Below are positions 50,098 to 57,473 of a stretch of DNA of 64,000 bases, one piece after another (the stretch's first letter is position 1; each line of letters begins with the position of its first letter). Both the position numbers and the translations under genes were made by a program. This DNA comes from Haloglomus salinum (lineage in GTDB: Archaea > Halobacteriota > Halobacteria > Halobacteriales > Haloarculaceae). The notes below the pieces were generated by a model. The model had not been told where the DNA came from and made no database searches. It saw only the letters and a list, made by a program, of their open reading frames with translations. The DNA is taken from positions 248,001-312,000 of the forward strand of contig NZ_CP101153.1 in NCBI RefSeq assembly GCF_024298825.1, read 5' to 3'.

Positions 50098-51696
50098 ATG
50101 CCCTCTCAGGATGCCCTCCTGCTCGCCGTCTGGAACTGGCTCAACCGGATGCGTGACCGCAACCCCCGCCGACTGGCGGTCCTGCTGGTCGTGACGGGTG
50201 TCGTCCTCGCCGTCCTGGGGTGGTACTTCCGGCCGTGGCTCCACGGGGTCGTCTACGGCCTCTACACGACGCCGATCGCCCTGCCGGTCGTGGTGCTCGG
50301 GTTGGTGGTCCTGGCCTTCCTCCGCCCGCGCCTCGGCACACCCGGCGCTGCCCAGGTCGCACTGGTCCTGGCTGGCTTCATGCTCTTCGTCGGCATCGGC
50401 GGTGCCGGCCTGCTGGCCGGCGAGGAACTCGGGAAGACGACGATGACCCGCTCGGACACGGCCGGCAACCTCAGCGAGACCGACCCGGCGAAGCCGCGGG
50501 TCGTCCCGCAGAGCGTGGCGACGCGGTACGCCTCGAACACCCTGAACTTCCCACAGTACCGCATCGCCGGCGGCGACATCACCGTCCGTAACGGGACGCC
50601 GTACTGGTCGTACGCGCTCGCGCCGGACGGGACGTTCAACCATCTCACCAAGCGCCAGCACGGGACGGTGCTCGTCGACATGACCGAGCAGAACGCGGAG
50701 GTCGACACCGTCGTCGGCGACCTGCAGAAGGGAATCGGCCCAGCCTTCTACAACAACTACAGGTTCGAGACGCTGAAGCGGGCCGACTACCTCGTCCAGT
50801 ACCAGGACCCGTACATGGTGGTCCACGAGGGCGAGCAGTACATCGCCGTCCCGTACACGAAACCGAAGTTCCACTGGCTCCCGCTGCCGTACACGACGCC
50901 CGAATGGGGCGGGGTGGTCCTGCTCGACCGCGACGGCACCGTCGAGGACCTCTCGCCAGCGGAGGCCCGTGACCATCCCGCGCTGTCGGGCCAGAAGCTC
51001 TACCCGTTCGACCTGACCCGCCGGAAGGTCGCGGCGACGAAGTACCGCAACGGCATCGTCAACACGTTCACGAGCCACGAGGACGAGATCGAGGTCGCGC
51101 CCGTTCCGGGCGAGGGCAACAGCCAGCCGTTCCTCGTGTTCACGGGGGCCGGCCCGGAGTACGTCGTCGCGGTCGAGCCGTACGGTCAGGCCCAGGGGCT
51201 GAAGGAGGTCTGGACAATCGACGCGCGGACCGGCGAGTACGAGCGGTACTCACCGACGGCGTCGCTGTTCGGCGCCCGCAAGGCGACCGACTACGTCCGG
51301 CAGGCCGCCCGGACGACCGACTGGAACCGGTTCACTCCCTCCGAGCCAATCCCCGTCGTGGTCGATAGCCAGCTCTACTGGCAGGTTCGGATCGTCCCCG
51401 AGGACAGCAGTGGCATCGCGTACACGGCGTTCGTCAATGCCCGCTCCAGCGATGTCCACGAGGTCACGACGACCGCGGAGGTGACCGCCTTCCTCCGGGG
51501 CGAGCGCGTCGACGGCGGGGGCGGTGACGGCCAGCCGGGTGACCGGACGCCGACCCTGGTCGTCGAGCGGGTCGCGCCGAACGGAACCGTCGTCGGGACG
51601 CTGGAGATATACGACGACGAGACCGTCCGCGTCCGGCAGGGGAACGCCACCGCGACGAACGCGACGAACGCGACGACCGGCCCGTCCTCGGGCTGA
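50098..51696 (+). CDS. Haloarchaeal membrane protein with large extracellular domain
   Basis: The product is 532 residues from the ATG at 50098 (MPSQDALLLAVWNWLNRMRD). It has three N-terminal membrane helices (about 25-45, 50-75, 85-105), then a 400-residue beta-rich domain (GGDITVRNGTPYWSYALAPD; FYNNYRFETLKRADYLVQYQ; WTIDARTGEYERYSPTASLF) with few cysteines, and a Thr/Asn-rich tail with repeated NATNATN. I do not recognise a function; related proteins occur widely in haloarchaea. The ATG at 50084 is out of frame. Its high GC and strand suggest an independent chromosomal gene. Confidence 0.65.
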   Translation: MPSQDALLLAVWNWLNRMRDRNPRRLAVLLVVTGVVLAVLGWYFRPWLHGVVYGLYTTPIALPVVVLGLVVLAFLRPRLGTPGAAQVALVLAGFMLFVGIGGAGLLAGEELGKTTMTRSDTAGNLSETDPAKPRVVPQSVATRYASNTLNFPQYRIAGGDITVRNGTPYWSYALAPDGTFNHLTKRQHGTVLVDMTEQNAEVDTVVGDLQKGIGPAFYNNYRFETLKRADYLVQYQDPYMVVHEGEQYIAVPYTKPKFHWLPLPYTTPEWGGVVLLDRDGTVEDLSPAEARDHPALSGQKLYPFDLTRRKVAATKYRNGIVNTFTSHEDEIEVAPVPGEGNSQPFLVFTGAGPEYVVAVEPYGQAQGLKEVWTIDARTGEYERYSPTASLFGARKATDYVRQAARTTDWNRFTPSEPIPVVVDSQLYWQVRIVPEDSSGIAYTAFVNARSSDVHEVTTTAEVTAFLRGERVDGGGGDGQPGDRTPTLVVERVAPNGTVVGTLEIYDDETVRVRQGNATATNATNATTGPSSG

Positions 51697-51751
51697 GGTC
51701 GTGGACGCGTCCCGAACGACCTATCCACGTCCCCGCGATACGTCCGGCTGA

Positions 51752-52315
51752 ATGTGGCCCTGGGCCCACGCCGCGCTCGGCTACCTCGCCTACACGCTGT
51801 ACCTGCGTGGCCGATTCAGCGAGCGACCGGTCGGACTTCCCGTCGTTGCACTGGGATTCGGCACCCAGCTCCCGGACCTCATCGACAAGACGCTGGCGTG
51901 GTACGTCGGCGTCCTGCCGTACGGCCGGTCGCTGGCACACTCGCTGCTGACGGGGACGGTCATCATGCTCGCCGTCGTCGCGGTGCTCCGACTCCGGGGA
52001 GCCGAAACCTCGGGGACGGCACTCGCCATCGGCTACGCGTCGCACTTCTTCGGTGACGCGTTCGGCTCGCTGGTGTCACTGAGCTTCGGCGACCTCGTGT
52101 TCCTGGCGTGGCCGCTAGCACCATCACCATCGACCGAGACGGTCGGTATCCTCACCCATCTCCGGGACATCGAGGGGTCGCCGCTGTTCCTGTTCGGCCT
52201 CGGTCTCACGGTGGTCGGGCTCGGGCTCTGGTACCGACACGGGCTGCCCGGGCTCCGGGAGCTGGTCGGACTCCTCACGTCCGAGGGGCGGTCGCCCGAG
52301 TCGGACGTGGAGTGA
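51752..52315 (+). CDS. YdjM-like membrane-bound metal-dependent hydrolase
   Basis: This 187-residue protein belongs to the inner-membrane metal-dependent hydrolase family. It has the N-terminal WPWAHAALGYL with His5, GFGTQLPDLIDKTLAWY with Asp, LAHSLLTGTVIM with His, and GYASHFFGDAF with His and Asp. These conserved His/Asp residues form the putative metal site between four to five membrane helices. The physiological substrate is unknown. It lies 55 bases downstream of the large membrane protein gene and may be co-transcribed. Confidence 0.8.
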   Translation: MWPWAHAALGYLAYTLYLRGRFSERPVGLPVVALGFGTQLPDLIDKTLAWYVGVLPYGRSLAHSLLTGTVIMLAVVAVLRLRGAETSGTALAIGYASHFFGDAFGSLVSLSFGDLVFLAWPLAPSPSTETVGILTHLRDIEGSPLFLFGLGLTVVGLGLWYRHGLPGLRELVGLLTSEGRSPESDVE

Positions 52316-52470
52316 GCGGTCCCTCAGGGGTATGACGAGCGGGGCACTCAGTAGGTTTCTATGGTGTCATCGTCGAGTCTCCCGAAATTGCCGCCGATTT
52401 CTCACGAAGTTATCTCGCATATATGAGACCCCTCAAAAGACATAATAGATTACGGCGACGAGTGACAGGT

Positions 52471-53028
52471 ATGACCGACCCTGGCCTCGAATCGTGGACT
52501 GATGGGCTATCATCTCGCGAGCGTGTCAGGGAGATCGCGACGACACTCACCCGGCCTCGCTCCGTCGAGTGGGTCCGTGAACAGGCACAGATCTCCTCGT
52601 GGCAGACCGCGAAAGACGAACTGGAGATGCTCGTCGAATTCGGGCAGATTCACGATATCGAGGGCGACGACGGGAACACGAAGTACGCTCCGAACTACCA
52701 GCTCCGATATTTCAACGAAGTAACCGAGCTGATCAATGACCACAGTCGCGAGGAGCTCCGTGAGGAGATCGCCACGATTCAAGCGGAGATCGACGAATGG
52801 AAGACCGAATTCGACATCGAATCACGGGACGATCTGGAATCGACGCTCACCGATGACGACCTCACCAGCGAGGCCATCCAGGAACGGAATCGTGTGCTTC
52901 GACAGTGGGAAACCTATGAGGACAATAAACGCCTGCTCAAGCACGCACTCGAACTCTACGACGATGCCCGGTCGCTCTACCCCGGACAGGACGGTTCACC
53001 GAACTCCTCGATGCCACTCTCCCAGTAG
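52471..53028 (+). CDS. HTH regulator (DUF7342-like)
   Basis: This 185-residue protein has an N-terminal winged-helix region (SRERVREIATTLTRPRSVEW then AQISSWQTAKDELEMLVEFG), a beta wing (GDDGNTKYAPNYQLRYF), and a coiled coil (REELREEIATIQAEIDEWKT). This is the layout of haloarchaeal DUF7342 transcriptional regulators, which usually form a two-gene unit with a downstream protein. Here the partner is a pseudogene (54540-54910) separated by a TnpB element. The ATG at 52471 is preferred to 52423, as the extra residues are basic and unconserved. The regulator itself looks intact. Confidence 0.75.
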   Translation: MTDPGLESWTDGLSSRERVREIATTLTRPRSVEWVREQAQISSWQTAKDELEMLVEFGQIHDIEGDDGNTKYAPNYQLRYFNEVTELINDHSREELREEIATIQAEIDEWKTEFDIESRDDLESTLTDDDLTSEAIQERNRVLRQWETYEDNKRLLKHALELYDDARSLYPGQDGSPNSSMPLSQ

Positions 53029-53068
53029 ACTGTTCGATGATATTTCTCGCGAATCGCGCGAACCTCGT

Positions 53069-54530
53069 TGACATCCTCCCCGCCCTGAAGGGCGAGGATT
53101 CCCGAGCGTTGGGATATTAAGGTTCGCAACCCACCTGTTCCCTCGGGCGGAACGACCCGGAGGTTTGGTTGAACAGGTAGGCTACTGGCCGTGCCAAACG
53201 ACCGTTACTCATATCCTCCGTCGGAGGACTCTGAGTTATCTTTCTCCGAATATTCACCGCACCATTCACGTCCGCGTTCATCGTCGCACCACACGACTCA
53301 CAGACGTACAAGCCACGCTCCACACGATTCGCGTCACGCTTCCGCCCACAGCACGAACACGTCTTTGACGTGTCTCGCTCACTCGTTCGGTCTACGAGGA
53401 TGCCGTGTTCTTCGGCCTTGTATTCGAGCAACGTAGTGAACCGGTCGAACTCCCATCCGTGGAGTTTCTTGTTTCCACGCTTGCCCCAGTTACGTGAGTC
53501 CCCGTTCTCGTCTTCACGAATCTCGCTCAAATCACCGATGGGGATACGACCGACCTCGTGGTCGATGCACTGCTCGACGATGTGCTTGGCGAGCGCGTGT
53601 AGGAAGTGGTCTTTCCGACGCGAGAGTTTCTGACGGGCACGGAGCGCACGGCGTGACGGGCCGTTCTCGCCCTCTGTGTCGTATTCGTCACGGGTGAAGT
53701 AGTGCTTGTCCTGCTTCAGCACGTTCCCCGGATACAACTCGGCCTCTCCATCGTCGTAGGCGATGGCGAGGTAGTTGTTGATACCGAGGTCGATTCCAGC
53801 CGTGTTGTCGCCGGGTGCGTTCTCGACGGGAATCTCAACCTTGCAGATGAGGTGGAGTTCCCAGCGGTCGCCGTTCCAGACGGCTCTGACCTGTTGGATG
53901 TTCTCCACGGTCACGTCTGGTCGCGTCTCGTACTCACAGAGGATGAAGTCAGAGCGGTGGTTCTTCAGGTTGAAGCCTTTGCTCAGACGGAGTTTGTTGT
54001 GCTTTGAATCGTGCTTGATACCCTTCTGCTTCCACGTCACGGTGGAGCGTGGGTGTTCGTCGCCGTGTTTGCGGTAGCCGGGTGGGTTGGCGTCTTCGTC
54101 TCCGCGTTGGCGTGCTTTGTACCAACTATTGAACGACTCAGCAAGCTCTTCGAGAACTCGCTGACTTGACTGAGAATGGAGGTCACTGTATCGTTCGTGT
54201 TCCTTGAGTTCGGATTTGAGTTCGCCGTCGTCGGGGATTTCCCCGTCTTCGTCCCACCGACCCTGCGTGTAGTATCGGGCGACGTTCCACAGTTTCGACG
54301 CGGAGAACCCGCACTGGTCGAGGTCGTCGCTCACCTGAGAGTGATTGACGATTTTCGCTCGATAGGTGCGAGTGGTCGCCAGCATCGGACTGTGTTCATA
54401 ACCTGTTATGGAAGATTGTATATTAAAAGTAACGACTGGGCGTGGAATATCCAGTACTTCCATCGAACGTAGTTAGTGGAAGAGTTGTCGGCTGTATCCC
54501 CGCCCTGAAGGGCGGGGTTTTAGCCTTGCA
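53069..54530 (-). mobile_element. IS1341-type element (tnpB only), inserted in the regulator's partner gene
   Basis: Read on the minus strand, the left end is the CCCCGCCCTTCAGGGCGGGG hairpin (54498-54517). The right end is CCTCGCCCTTCAGGGCGGGG followed by AGGATGTCA, ending near 53069. It contains one tnpB. The flanks are the regulator (52471) on one side and the pseudogene of its partner on the other. Confidence 0.75.
53117..54385 (-). CDS. tnpB: TnpB (copy 3), lacking the canonical RuvC-II glutamate
   Basis: This 422-residue IS1341-type TnpB is distinct from the other two copies. The first RuvC Asp is D199 (GIDLGINNYLAIAY) and the last is D372 (NADVNGAVNIRR). The zinc ribbon has CSCC (343-346) and CESC (362-365). 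At the RuvC-II strand it has IPIGDLSEI (G284) where copies 1 and 2 have VLEDLS. A candidate substitute is E336 in TSERDTSKTC, just before the zinc ribbon, as in TnpB groups described with a rearranged glutamate. The ATG at 54385 starts the conserved LATTRTYRAKI; the frame is open 26 codons further up. The flanking guide on the minus strand would start GAGGTTCGCGCGATTCGC. Confidence 0.9.
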   Translation of the reverse strand: MLATTRTYRAKIVNHSQVSDDLDQCGFSASKLWNVARYYTQGRWDEDGEIPDDGELKSELKEHERYSDLHSQSSQRVLEELAESFNSWYKARQRGDEDANPPGYRKHGDEHPRSTVTWKQKGIKHDSKHNKLRLSKGFNLKNHRSDFILCEYETRPDVTVENIQQVRAVWNGDRWELHLICKVEIPVENAPGDNTAGIDLGINNYLAIAYDDGEAELYPGNVLKQDKHYFTRDEYDTEGENGPSRRALRARQKLSRRKDHFLHALAKHIVEQCIDHEVGRIPIGDLSEIREDENGDSRNWGKRGNKKLHGWEFDRFTTLLEYKAEEHGILVDRTSERDTSKTCSCCGRKRDANRVERGLYVCESCGATMNADVNGAVNIRRKITQSPPTEDMSNGRLARPVAYLFNQTSGSFRPREQVGCEP

Positions 54531-54539
54531 ACTTCCATA

Positions 54540-54910
54540 AGACCGGTGTTCGAGCGACGATTGCAGCACCGATATTCCTGACGAGGTCGTATCCTGTCGA
54601 TGAAGCCGAACTTCAGATTTCGTTCGACTTCCCACAGGACTACGCGTATGATTTCTACAAGGTCCAGTGGGTCGAGCCCGAGCGTGACCTCATGATCGGA
54701 TGGCATCAGGATGAAACACACATGAGTCTCGGAGAATGCCACCTCCAGATTGATCATCGAGGAGAGACGGTACAGCGAGAGGAGGCCGGGTTCCTCGATT
54801 CACACCCTCTGAACGTGTTTGAACAGCGAATTGATGGGCTAGTTAGTGTACTCGACGAACTACGGTGGGAAAACGACCGCCCCTCCATCCCGGAACACGC
54901 CATTCGTTGA
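54540..54910 (+). pseudogene. Partner gene of the DUF7342-like regulator, disrupted
   Basis: After the element, pieces of one protein are readable: PVFERRLQH, IPDEVVS, then from 54572 a clean frame SYPVDEAELQISFDFPQDYA and DFYKVQWVEPERDLMIGWHQ through NVFEQRIDGLVSVLDELRWE to TGA at 54910. The 5' part is missing and there are two frameshifts near 54560-54600. In other haloarchaea such a protein follows the regulator gene directly, which fits the position here. Its function is unknown to me. The stop codon overlaps the start of the palindromic element at 54906. Confidence 0.6.
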
Positions 54911-54958
54911 CATCCTCCCACGACTTCAGTCGTGGGCGTTCTCCTCAAATCTCTGTAA
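54906..54958 (+). repeat. Palindrome-associated element, subfamily B copy 2
   Basis: TTGACATCC is followed by the perfect palindrome CCCACGACTTCAGTCGTGGG (54917-54936) and CGTTCTCCTCAAATCTCTGTAA. It combines the TGACATCC terminus of the TnpB-element right ends with the stand-alone palindrome, supporting common descent. It separates the regulator locus from the ABC-transporter operon. Confidence 0.7.
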
Positions 54959-54964
54959 TCGACA

Positions 54965-55657
54965 CTAGCGGCCGACAATCTGCCCGTCCCGCAGCGTCAC
55001 GGTCCGCTCGAACCGCTCGCCCAGTGCCCGGTCGTGACTCACGACCACGAGCGCCGTCTCTGCGGTGGCCTCGTCGAGCAGGTCCAGCACCCGCCCCTCG
55101 GTGTCGGGGTCGAGTTGCCCGGTCGGCTCGTCGGCCAGCACGACTGCGGGCCGGTTGGCCAGCGCCCGGGCGATGGCGACGCGCTGTTTCTCGCCACCCG
55201 ACAGCGACGCCGGGTACTGGTCGGTGAGGTCGACGATGTCGAGCCGTTCGAACAGCGTGTCCAGCCACTCGCCGTCGTGGCTCCCGCCGTGTTCCTGCGG
55301 TAGCGCGGCGTTCTCCCGGGCCGTCAGGTCCGGGATGAGCTGGAAGTCCTGGAAGACGATGCCGACGTGGTCGCGGCGCAGCGCCGCCCGTTTGCGCTCC
55401 GGGAGCGAGGCGGCGTCGGTCCCGCGGACGAGAATCCGGCCCTCGGTCGGCGGTTCGAGCAGCCCGAGCACGCGGAACAGCGTCGTCTTCCCGGCGCCGC
55501 TCGGCCCGCGGATGAGCATTCGGGCCTCGGGCGGGACCGCGAGTGAGACATCTGTCAGGACGCGGGTTCCACCCCGGTCGACCGAGACACCATCCGCGGC
55601 CAGCACGGGCTCGTCGGGACTGCTCGCATCCGTCGACTCCCGCCCCTCCGTTGCCAT
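54965..55657 (-). CDS. ABC transporter ATP-binding protein (LolD/MacB type)
   Basis: This 230-residue cytosolic ATPase has Walker A GPSGAGKTT, Q-loop IVFQDFQLIPDLTARENAAL, signature LSGGEKQRVAIARAL, Walker B AVVLADEPTGQLD and H-loop VVVSHD. It is typical of ATPases energising FtsX/MacB-like permeases. The ATG at 55657 is used (a GTG precedes it). It lies 80 bases downstream of the large membrane protein gene on the same strand and is the last gene of the transporter operon. The palindrome at 54917 lies just after its stop. Confidence 0.92.
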   Translation of the reverse strand: MATEGRESTDASSPDEPVLAADGVSVDRGGTRVLTDVSLAVPPEARMLIRGPSGAGKTTLFRVLGLLEPPTEGRILVRGTDAASLPERKRAALRRDHVGIVFQDFQLIPDLTARENAALPQEHGGSHDGEWLDTLFERLDIVDLTDQYPASLSGGEKQRVAIARALANRPAVVLADEPTGQLDPDTEGRVLDLLDEATAETALVVVSHDRALGERFERTVTLRDGQIVGR

Positions 55658-55739
55658 CACTCCCCGCTTCTGCCGACGGGTGCCTAACGGTGTCGACTCG
55701 ATTCGAGTGCCCCACAGTAGTCAGTGCGAGAGCTTGCGC

Positions 55740-57473
55740 TCAGCAATCCTCGCTACTACTGTTCCTCGGTACCACCAACGTGTGAGAGTCGAGGCCGCCG
55801 GAGTGGTAGACCACGTCCCGGCGCTCGAGGAACTGCTCGTAGCGCTCGGGCGACAGCGTTTCGGGTGCCGTCGGATACAGGTGCGCTCCGGCGGTGACCC
55901 AGTCCTTTGCCACCAGGACCGGACAGGTGGGCGGTGGGCCGCCCTGGAGCCACGACCGGATGGGCGCAACCTCCACGGTCGCAGCCGTGTCGGTGTAGTA
56001 GAGGAGCCCGACACGCGATAGCGCGTGGTCGGTCGCGTAGGGTCCCTCGACGTGGCGCTCGGCGAACGTCACGCCCTGGAACTCACCGGGTGTCGTCGTG
56101 CTCGGGACGGCACCGGTATCGAGGTCCATGTAGCCGATGGGGACCGTGGCGGCCAGTGCACCCACGACCACGACGACGAGCGCGACACGGCCGACCGTGG
56201 CGAGCCTGCTGGTTTCGTTATCCGACCCGAGATACGCCGAGACGCCACCGTCGGCTGCAGTGCCGCCGGCCGACCTGACCACCGAACGGGTTCCCGCCCG
56301 ATGTCCGACCACCAGCGACCCGAGCGCTGCGCCGACGAACACGAACGCCGGGAGGTGGGCGAACGACTGCACGCGAATCACGTACCCGAAGAACTGGGGT
56401 GTGAGCGTCCCGGTCAGTCCGTAGTAGACCAGCCCGACGGGAGCGAGCAGCGCCGCGAACGCGGTGACGCCGGCTCCCTGCCGACCCTCGCGAATCCCGA
56501 CGCCGACCAGCGCGACGGGGACGACGTACGCCCCGATGAGTAGCACCACGAGTCTCGGCGAGGGCACGGTTCCCGGGTAGATGGTGACGACTGCGTTCAC
56601 GCCGACGAGGACGAACCAGCCGCCGACGGGGAGCAGCCACGCGACGCGGAGTGCCATCGTCGATGCCGAGCGGGCCCACACGGCGATGATACCGACCGCG
56701 ACGACCCACGCGACGAACAGGCCGAGCGTCCCGCCCAGTAACCCGCTGTACGTGAGTTGCAACCCGACTGCGGGTGCCGCGAGCGCGTACCCGAAGTAGA
56801 CCGTCCAGTAGCCACCCCCAACCGCAAGCGCGGCGAGCACGTCCCAGCGGTCACGCCCCCGGACGAGCGCGACCGTCGCGATGCCGGTCAGCGTCATCCC
56901 CGCGACCAGCCCGCTCATGTTATGCAGCGGCGGCATCGTGAGCGCGAGCAGAACGGTCGGTATCCACCAGGCCGGGCGTCGAGTTCGGAGTGCCTGCCAC
57001 GCCACCAGCGCCAGCAGTGGCACCACGAGCAGCCCGAACGCCTCCTCGTCGGGGACGCCGGAGCGCCGGAGGTAGAGTCCCTCGACGGCGATACCGAGGC
57101 CCGCCGTCGTGGCGGCGATGCGCAGCCGTCGCGTCGACCAGTCGCGTTCTCGGCTGATGCGAGCCACCAGCGCGACGGCCGTCAGGCACGACGCCCCGCC
57201 CGTGACGGCGACCATCGGCTGGGCGATATGCAGCGTCGAGACGCCCGTCACAGCCGCGAGGACCCCGTGGACCATCGTGAAGACGAGTTCGTCGGCCTGG
57301 ATTACGGCGACCGGAAGCGTGCCTTCGATCGTCGCCTCCGCGAGTCGGGCGTACCGGAACGCGTCCAGCGTCGCCGGATACGGACTCCAGTACAGCGGCC
57401 ACGCCCGCGTCGCGATTCCCACGGCGAGCGTCGCCAGTGCGACGAGCGCCAGTCCACGGCGGCGGTCAGTCAT
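55740..57473 (-). CDS. Polytopic membrane protein, possible GT-C family
   Basis: The product is 577 residues with about 13 membrane helices and a C-terminal extracytoplasmic part (TFAERHVEGPYATDHALSRV, then PETLSPERYEQFLERRDVVY). The first loop after helix 1 (WPLYWSPYPATLDAFRYARL) carries Asp/Arg residues in the place of the catalytic loop of GT-C glycosyltransferases and oligosaccharyltransferase-like proteins. That function is only a suggestion. The ATG at 57473 overlaps the stop of the large permease by 8 bases, so it belongs to the ABC operon. Confidence 0.62.
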   Translation of the reverse strand: MTDRRRGLALVALATLAVGIATRAWPLYWSPYPATLDAFRYARLAEATIEGTLPVAVIQADELVFTMVHGVLAAVTGVSTLHIAQPMVAVTGGASCLTAVALVARISRERDWSTRRLRIAATTAGLGIAVEGLYLRRSGVPDEEAFGLLVVPLLALVAWQALRTRRPAWWIPTVLLALTMPPLHNMSGLVAGMTLTGIATVALVRGRDRWDVLAALAVGGGYWTVYFGYALAAPAVGLQLTYSGLLGGTLGLFVAWVVAVGIIAVWARSASTMALRVAWLLPVGGWFVLVGVNAVVTIYPGTVPSPRLVVLLIGAYVVPVALVGVGIREGRQGAGVTAFAALLAPVGLVYYGLTGTLTPQFFGYVIRVQSFAHLPAFVFVGAALGSLVVGHRAGTRSVVRSAGGTAADGGVSAYLGSDNETSRLATVGRVALVVVVVGALAATVPIGYMDLDTGAVPSTTTPGEFQGVTFAERHVEGPYATDHALSRVGLLYYTDTAATVEVAPIRSWLQGGPPPTCPVLVAKDWVTAGAHLYPTAPETLSPERYEQFLERRDVVYHSGGLDSHTLVVPRNSSSEDC

